From Daphnia carinata (lineage: Eukaryota > Arthropoda > Branchiopoda > Diplostraca > Daphniidae): a stretch of DNA of 64,000 nucleotides. Every line of letters begins with the position of its first letter. Position 1 is the stretch's first letter. The position numbers were made by a program, and so were the translations under genes. Below the pieces are notes generated by a model. That model searched no databases and was not told where the DNA came from. It saw nothing but the letters and a program-made list of their open reading frames with translations. The DNA lies in NCBI RefSeq assembly GCF_022539665.2, contig NC_081331.1, positions 4,870,501 through 4,934,500 on the forward strand. The letters run 5' to 3'. Positions 57,476 through 64,000 of this stretch are shown here, piece after piece.

Positions 57476-60426
57476 ATGGTAGGAAGTGTTTCTCGGCTTA
57501 CGACGGCCGTTCATTCTTTGGGAATAAGAGCCATCACAAGTGGAAGTAACATTGGAAGAGGTACTGTTGGCAATTTTGGCGTTGGATCCGTCAGCGTGGG
57601 AGTTAAATTGCTCGGACAACTAATGGGTTGGGGGGAGAATTCATCGGATTTGCAGTCCTACTGCAAGGCGAACTGTTCTCATGGAGAGTGTTATAATGGA
57701 ACTTGTTTTTGTGAGGTGGGTTTAATATCTCACCATGTTTAACCTTTGTCTTTTAACAGTTTATTTTTCCTTTATAAACCAGATTCAGTTTGAAGGTGTC
57801 GAGTGTGCTGAACCGAATGTCAGCTATCATGTTGGTTTCGCTAGTGTTTTTCTTCTAGTGGCCGCAACGTCTTTGATCCAGTTATTTATTTGCATCCATG
57901 CCGAATACGCTCGGCTAAAGACACCATCCATCCTCAGAGCATGCCGGATCACGAATCAAAAGTTTCTATACATACTGGTCTTCTTAGCTGCTCTCTTACG
58001 TGGACTCTATTTTGCATATCCTGTAAATTATTTGAATTGCGTTATACTGCTTGTCTTCCATTTTGTCAGATTTTAATCAACTTTTGAACAAAATAGGCGA
58101 CAACAGATGAATGGTCATCAAGTCTCCTGAGTGCTTACTATCCGGTTTTGTTGACTGGAGCCTCCTTAATTGTCTGTTTCTGGGCAGAGGTAATTGATAA
58201 AGCATTTACATTTAGCACGAATACGGACTAAACTCAAGAAATTTTTCACAGTAAATTTTTCCGATTTCTTGCAGTATTCCTGTTATAAACTATATCGGAC
58301 GCTTTCTGTTTCTTTTTTCATCAGGTATTCCACTTGCGTGACGTTCAAGAGAGGCCACCCTTCCTGTCCAAGTCCTTTTTGGGCTTTCTGGCCTTCAACA
58401 TCATCACGTACAGTCTATTAATTGCGGAATTGGTCATCACCAACACGCAAATCCATTCGGAAGAAGACAAGGTATGGAAGTTGCAGTCTGACCTTAGTCT
58501 AAACCCAGTGTCTGATTTGGTCCATTAGGAAGACCTTAAATCCTTTTTAGGTGTGAGCCAAAACTTGTGTGGTTTTTCGGGACCTGATGTCAGGCTACAG
58601 GCCTTTTGTTTTATTTTGATCATTTCAAATGAAATTTATTCATTTTTTTTGTCGTTTGCAAATGGTTGTAAACTTCATTTTATTTTCGTTGCAGAGATTC
58701 TTTACCAATGTATTTAACGGATGTTATGCGGTTCTGATGTTCATCGTGGTCATTTTCTTTTTGATCTATGGCGTCGAAGTCTACTTCAAGGTATTCATTT
58801 CTTTTTCGGGTCGTCTCTCCAATAGCATTACCGGGATTCGCCGTTTTCGTGAAGCTTAGCTGTTTTTGTGTTCTGGAATCGTCTCTATTTTCTCCTCCAA
58901 TAGGTTCGTGGTGGCTTTTTGCATGAAGGAGAATCCAGCATTCCGTTGGGGATTATGTCGTTCAAAACCATTACGTCGTCGTCTTCACCCGCCTGTCTGT
59001 CCTCATTTGTTATCGCTTCTTCCCCGGATCATGCTGACCACGTTACTGATAAAGATGTCGAAGAGGAGAAAGAAGTCACTGTGCATCTCATGAAAGAGGA
59101 GGCATGCATATTATCGTTCTTTGCCTTGTGTCCTCAATATCTCAGTTGCTTTTGGCCATTGCTTTAAAACAAGATGCGGAAGGTGGTGACTTATGATTCT
59201 TTGATCACCTTCAGGTTATCCATGGACGGACTCCTGTTCCATTCCGGCAGTCCATTGATACAGCCCAACTTCACCAGTCACGACTTGGTCTCGTCTCGCA
59301 AGCCATGATGTTATTGATCACGGTATGTTTCCTGCTTTCTGAAATCCTCGGCGAATTCTGGAAAAAGAAGGTGCCGCTGGAAAGCCGTAATGTTTTCGAC
59401 GTCGTTTTCCGCCTGGTTGAACTCGGAGTAGCTTTGTGGTTTCCTTGCGTTCTCTGGAATTGCATGAGGTGAAAAATGAACTAAATTTCCTTTCGAGTTC
59501 CGTGACGATTTTTTTTTTCTTCAATTTTCTTTAGGCCGGATCAGTTATGGATTCTGAATCCCAAGAAAATCTTAAAGAAATTTGATATTGCTACTTCATT
59601 AGAGCTAACAACACGTAATGCGGAAGACGCTCCTTCCAAAACTCAAGGTAAATAAAATTACTAAAAAAAGGAGATGTAGCGTGAAAACATGCATTCGTGT
59701 CCTTCTGAATAGACGCAAACGGAGATAGGAAAGCAGAATGCTGGATTTGCTACGATACTGATACAACAGATGCTGGTTCAATGATCTTCCCCTGCTCTTG
59801 CAAAGGAGACGTTGGTGCTGTCCACCACGAATGTCTAAAGCGCTGGCTGATTGAGGTAAAAGAGCACATAAATAAGACGTCGGCAAGAATTTTTTATTTG
59901 ATTTCTATGTCTTGCACAGAGCGCCAACAATCCATCGGCTTTGATTTGCAAAGTTTGCCGGACGCCGTATCAAGTGGAGGCAAAGAGTCATGCTTGGAGC
60001 CAGATCAACATGGCAATCACTCCTTGGCATTGGGCTCAGACTGCCGGTCTTGTACTACTCATGAGTGGCTCCATCGGAGGAGCTTGTGCTATTATTAAGT
60101 TATATGAAGACTCTGGTATTCGGCTCCTTGCCGTTAGCGTCGCTCTCCTCATTGTGTATATCTGCTGCAGGTAAGATGTCCGTAGTCTGTTGATCGAAGT
60201 CATTGGCGTAATATTTTCCTATTTGTTTAGATTTCTGGGGTTGAATACCATAATGGCGTACCAGCGCGCAAAGGTATCTGCTTTCAAAATTGTGAGTACA
60301 CGGACCGGGCCACCGGCCAGCGAAATGGATGAATTAGCGACGGTTCAGGATCTCTCGGTCGACGGAAGGACTCAAGGTGATGTATTCGTCACAAGTCGCA
60401 CAGCGCTGCCAACTATGGAAATGTGA
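57476..60426 (+). CDS. Multi-pass membrane RING-CH (MARCH-type) E3 ubiquitin ligase with EGF-like N-terminus
   Basis: Eleven exons fit in frame for 656 residues: 57476-57715, 57783-58022, 58097-58189, 58325-58471, 58695-58790, 58904-59101, 59215-59468, 59535-59647, 59713-59855, 59920-60170 and 60231-60426. A six-cysteine EGF-like segment (CKANCSHGECYNGTCFCE, completed by GVECAEP) precedes about seven hydrophobic helices. A C4HC3 RING-CH domain follows (CWICYD, FPCSCKGDVGAVHHECLKRW, ICKVC), then two more helices (TAGLVLLMSGSIGGACAII, LLAVSVALLIVYICC). RING-CH proteins move ubiquitin onto membrane proteins. Intron 6 seems to use a GC donor. The ATG at 57476 is in a good context (CTACCATGG), but the frame is open upstream to the acceptor near 57421, so more N-terminal sequence is possible. 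Confidence 0.8.
59102..59103 (+). other. Possible GC splice donor, intron 6 of the RING-CH gene
   Basis: GAGGAG|GCATGC joins in phase 0 to the exon starting at 59215 after TTCAG. Other GT sites before the in-frame stop at 59165-59167 are out of phase. Confidence 0.55.
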
Positions 60427-61103
60427 GCATTTAGAAACGATCTCGAGAGTCGTTCCTCGTCCCAGTGAAAAAATTATGGCGGGTGGGAGTCTTTACACGT
60501 ACCTAGTCGCTGCGATATGTTTGGCATATACGTTACGTTCCGTCTCTCGCTAACCGCCCGTAAATCAGTGCGATATCCTTTTGGAAGTAAGAGATTGCTT
60601 TACCTTTTTCTCTGCCTCTTTTTATTTGCGTTTATATTCGGATATGTAATTCTGTACCCTATAGTATTCGAAACGATTTTTCTTTTGTCAATAGTCTGTT
60701 ATTATATATTACTATGTACATAAATATTAAGAAATGTCCATAGTCTGATCGGTCGGAGAACGGTATAGAAATGGACGGATGATGTATCACAAGTGACGTT
60801 TAAGATGCGTCTTGCTGTTGACGGGATATTCACTGCAAGAATCCAGTGCCGGTAGTATTAATTACTGTTACTGATTGACAACGGAGAAGTTCAATCAATT
60901 TTACTTTTATGTCTGTATTCGCAAATACGTTGTATTATCCGTAATATTCTTTCCGTTACATTTACAGTATATATCACGATTTTCTTGGAATAATAGGGCG
61001 TAATGGGCGCGAACAGTTGTCGTGGGCTGTAGACGTTAATCAATACAGAGAACTGTAGCCAAACATACCTGTGCCAGATTCTTCACATCTTATCGTAAAT
61101 GAT
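60427..61103. other. 3' region between convergent RING-CH and zinc-finger genes
   Basis: This should contain both 3' UTRs. A small plus-strand frame (60517-60723) is hydrophobic, starts within the expected 3' UTR and lacks domain support. No other feature was seen. Confidence 0.5.
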
Positions 61104-63777
61104 TCAGCTATTTGGCCGATGTGTTTTTTTATGGTTTATTAGGTTGCTGGCGTCATGGAAAGATCTACTGCATTCGTCACATTTGAAGGGTTTCACTCCC
61201 GTATGCCTGTTGAGGTGCATTTCAAGTGCTTGTCGCCTTGCAAATTTTTTCCCGCACATTTCACAAACGAATTTCCGCTCGTCTGCGTGAGTTTTTGCAT
61301 GGCTGTTGCAATTCCCGATGCTTGAAAATGCTTTTCCGCAAACTGGACACTACAACAAGATTTCCAAATTAACGTCGTTACGGTAAATATTTGAAGAATT
61401 TTAATTTTTCCCTAGCATTACTTGGTAAGGCTTTTCTTTCGTATGGGTCCGCTGATGCGCTACAAGGTGACTCCTTTTAGAGAACCTAATAGCGAAATGG
61501 GATTTTATTTATCTTTTTTTCAGCTGAAAAGATAAAAGAACAATTTACCCCATGCCACAATCACTGCACTTCATGGCAAATTCTCCTTGATGAGCCTAGC
61601 ATAAACAATCGGTTTAATGTTTCTTATACAAATTTTACAGACATTTAGAAGCAGAGTACCTTTACGTGGGTTTTATACAACGACCTTGTCGCAAAAGCTT
61701 TATCGCAGTGATCACATTTGAAGGGTAACACACCAGTACACTTCGGCACGTGCGCAAGTAAGTTGCTGTTAACATTAAATCTCCGACCACATGTTTCGCA
61801 TTCGTACGGCTTTTCTCCAGAGTGGATACGTCCATGGGTAGTCAATGCTCCTCGACTGGCGAAGGCTTTGTCGCAAATTTGGCACTTAAATTCACGTGGT
61901 CCATGGTGTATTTTGACATGATAGAGGTAATGGGAGCGGCGCTGGAATTGTCGAGGACACTGTTGGCACTGTAATGGAATCGTATCCTCATGCCTAGTCC
62001 CCTGGCCTGGCAAATGATTGTCATTCGATTCTTCAATCCTATGTGTTTTCCTGTGGCGCTGCAAACCTCTGATGTCCGAGTAAAATTTCCCACACTCATG
62101 ACAGCCATGAGGCTTGAGGACCTCTGCATCTGTTGCGTGCTCCAGTACTTCGTTGATTTGATCTGTTTCTTTGCTGATAACGGCATCCATTACATCGAGT
62201 TGGCGTGCTGATTCAAATTCTTCAGGAGTTGATTGATGACCTACGTCCGCTGTAGACAACGGATTTTGCAGCTGCGAAGTCGTGTAAGTTTCATTGATAC
62301 ACATATCTTGATCAGTTTCTGCAGACGGCAAAGCGCAGTACTGGGCTTCATCCTGTTTGTCAGGATGTTTGTTGTTCTGGTACATGGACTGAATTTGTGC
62401 TTGTAGGGAGTGGACCTCTTTTTCTAACGATAAATAACGTTCGAGCTATTAAAGTAACAGAAACCATTTTATTGGGTAACAGATCAAAAGGTAATTCCAA
62501 GAAGTGTACAAATATATTTGTACCCACCATGAGATCACACTGGGTACATAGTAAAACAGAAGATTTGGAAATGGGTTCACCGACTACAGGTTCCAACTTA
62601 ATGGCGATGTCAAGTCTAGGAATAAGATGATCGAAATTGTTACACAGTAGGCACTGGAGATCTTCATCGACTAAATCTTTTGCGCGGTCAATATCCCCAA
62701 ACGAAGTGTCATTCAGAATATTTTCCGGCACATTTTCCAGGATATCTTCATCGTCAATCGGAATTAAATCTTCACTTGTATATGACTCAGTATAAGAGGA
62801 CGAGTAGCTTGACGAAGATTCTTCATCCTGATTCAATTCATCTTCAGATTCTTCAAGTGATTCTTTATCGGTTACAGAGCTTTCATCGTCTTCGGGTGAT
62901 TCAGGTGTGCCGCACTTCGAGGCAGTTCGCTCTAGGCCTCTACATATAAAATCAGTTTCTTTGGCAGCAGACTCTACAGCCGACGAGGAACACGCTGGTA
63001 AAGATGATAACATCGATGAGCTCGACGGAATCTACAAGTTTAATTGAATTATTGAGTCAAAAACGGTAAAGATGAATCAGAATTTTTATTTTGTTCAATT
63101 TCAGCATTATATTTTTTGCTAGAAAACTGAAGTACCTCAAGCTGTACTAAGGAATGGGTTGGTGTTTCCTCTTGAAGAACAAGTCTTGTTTCAGCTAAGG
63201 AACTTGCTGGTATAACTGATGAGGAGACCTTACTACAGGAAGGAAGTTGGCTAACATTGCTGCTGTCATATGGATATGTCCTTTTTGATGGGGCAGGCTG
63301 GGAACTTGAGTTACTGTTTGGCCACATCGTTTCATGATTCTGCATGTAGAGTGATGGTGAATAGTAGTTTATTGGATTTATTGGAGGCTGGCCACTGGGA
63401 TACACTGATGGTGAATTAGGGTTGTAAAAAGTCCCATAGAATGCAGAGGAATGATGTGAAGGAGGTAAAATGGTGCCATAATAGCTACTCATGCTACTTT
63501 GCTGGGATCCAGCAAGCATAGAACGGTAATATGGGCTGGGGTAATTTGAATACATTTGCTGTGTAGTTAGGCAACTAGAAGGTGATGCCATAGATGGAGG
63601 AACTAGGTAGTTTGCTGTAGGTTGTGTTCCATGATTTCCCTCTGCTAACGGCGAACTAAGTGATGGTTGAGGAGGGTAGCACATAGGAACATTACTGGGA
63701 TAGGAAAGACTAGAAGAAATTTGCATATTGGTAGACCGGCTCTCCCCTGAACCAATTTTTCCTGTAGTATTCTCCAT
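61104..63777 (-). CDS. C2H2 zinc-finger protein with nine fingers
   Basis: Six exons fit in frame for 762 residues: 63136-63777, 62528-63031, 61660-62445, 61549-61595, 61422-61485 and 61104-61349. The N-terminal 210 residues are Ser-, Pro- and Tyr-rich, like an activation region. An acidic Ser/Glu stretch follows. Two CxxC pairs (LQCLLCNN and LLCTQCDLM) could bind zinc. A short coiled coil (YLSLEKEVHSLQAQIQSMY) comes before the finger array. Fingers include HGCHECGKFYSDIRGLQRH, FKCQICDKAFASRGALTTH and FVCEMCGKKFARRQALEMH. Finger 4 ends HVPKC, a C2HC variant. Linkers such as HSGEKPYEC are of the DNA-binding type. It is probably a nuclear transcription factor; no ortholog is recognised. Introns cut within fingers 5 to 7. 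Confidence 0.9.
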
Positions 63778-64000
63778 GGTACACTTAAAACAATCCCCTT
63801 TCGTCAAACAATTTTGAATCCCCCATCAGGAACAAAACTTCTTAAACGGAAATCTGCTTTCTGTTTTCGTTAACGCTTTTGTAAATATAGTCTGCAAGGC
63901 CATCTAGTAGAACTTATTTCAATACGCTTTTTTTTTGAGGAAATGAGAAGCTGGGCATTTTCATTTAAACAACTTTAGGCACTTTTAGAACATATTTCGT
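63778..64000 (-). promoter_or_regulatory. Upstream region of the zinc-finger gene
   Basis: The 223 bp before the start codon run to the window edge. The frame is open for ten codons upstream of the ATG but holds no other ATG. No TATA box was recognised. Confidence 0.45.

Noticed and set aside
60517-60723. Small hydrophobic frame after the RING-CH gene
   Set aside because: It lies in the expected 3' UTR and its hydrophobic nature follows from T-rich DNA.

Overview
The window is nuclear DNA of an arthropod. A branchiopod crustacean such as Daphnia is the best guess. The reasons are very short introns (mostly 60-100 bp) with standard GT-AG signals, many-exon genes packed on both strands, an arthropod-type tandem family of peritrophin-A (ChtBD2) chitin-binding proteins, and conserved animal housekeeping genes. 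No prokaryotic, organellar, rRNA or tRNA sequence was recognised. Exon models were built by hand from splice signals. Reading frames were checked exon by exon for every gene except the bromodomain gene.

Layout. (1) 1-11.4 kb: four tandem minus-strand genes (A-D) for secreted chitin-binding proteins with repeated ChtBD2 domains and Thr/Ser/Pro mucin-like segments. B, C and D share a nearly identical first chitin-binding exon. (2) 12.3-18.5 kb: a dense housekeeping block with Rab geranylgeranyltransferase alpha (+), a BRD7/BRD9-type bromodomain protein (-), NEDD8 (+) and adenine phosphoribosyltransferase (-). (3) 19.7-22.7 kb: a minus-strand gene for a type II membrane protein with SEA, thrombospondin-1 and LDL-receptor A domains. 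(4) 22.7-27 kb: no gene recognised. (5) 27.2-32.2 kb: a 12-helix sugar transporter of the trehalose transporter (Tret1) type. (6) 32.7-40.3 kb: DAPIT/ATP5MK (-), divergent from the RRP5/PDCD11 ribosome-biogenesis gene (+). (7) 40.3-45.5 kb: T-rich noncoding DNA with microsatellites. (8) 45.6-54.2 kb: a 1044-residue protein ending in a domain like the C-terminal domain of MIEAP (mitochondria-eating protein). (9) 57.5-60.4 kb: an EGF-like, multi-pass membrane RING-CH (MARCH-type) protein. (10) 61.1-63.8 kb: a nine-finger C2H2 zinc-finger protein (-).

The chitin-binding cluster is a local gene family, probably for gut lining or cuticle. The remaining genes have no evident common pathway; they are packed in convergent pairs (NEDD8/APRT, RING-CH/zinc finger) and divergent pairs (BRD7-9/NEDD8, DAPIT/RRP5) that probably share promoter or 3' regions. 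The points most worth a second look are the GC-AG introns at matching places in the chitin-binding paralogs, the shared first exon among B, C and D, the EGF plus RING-CH architecture, the MIEAP-like protein, and the SEA-TSP1-LDLa receptor without a protease.
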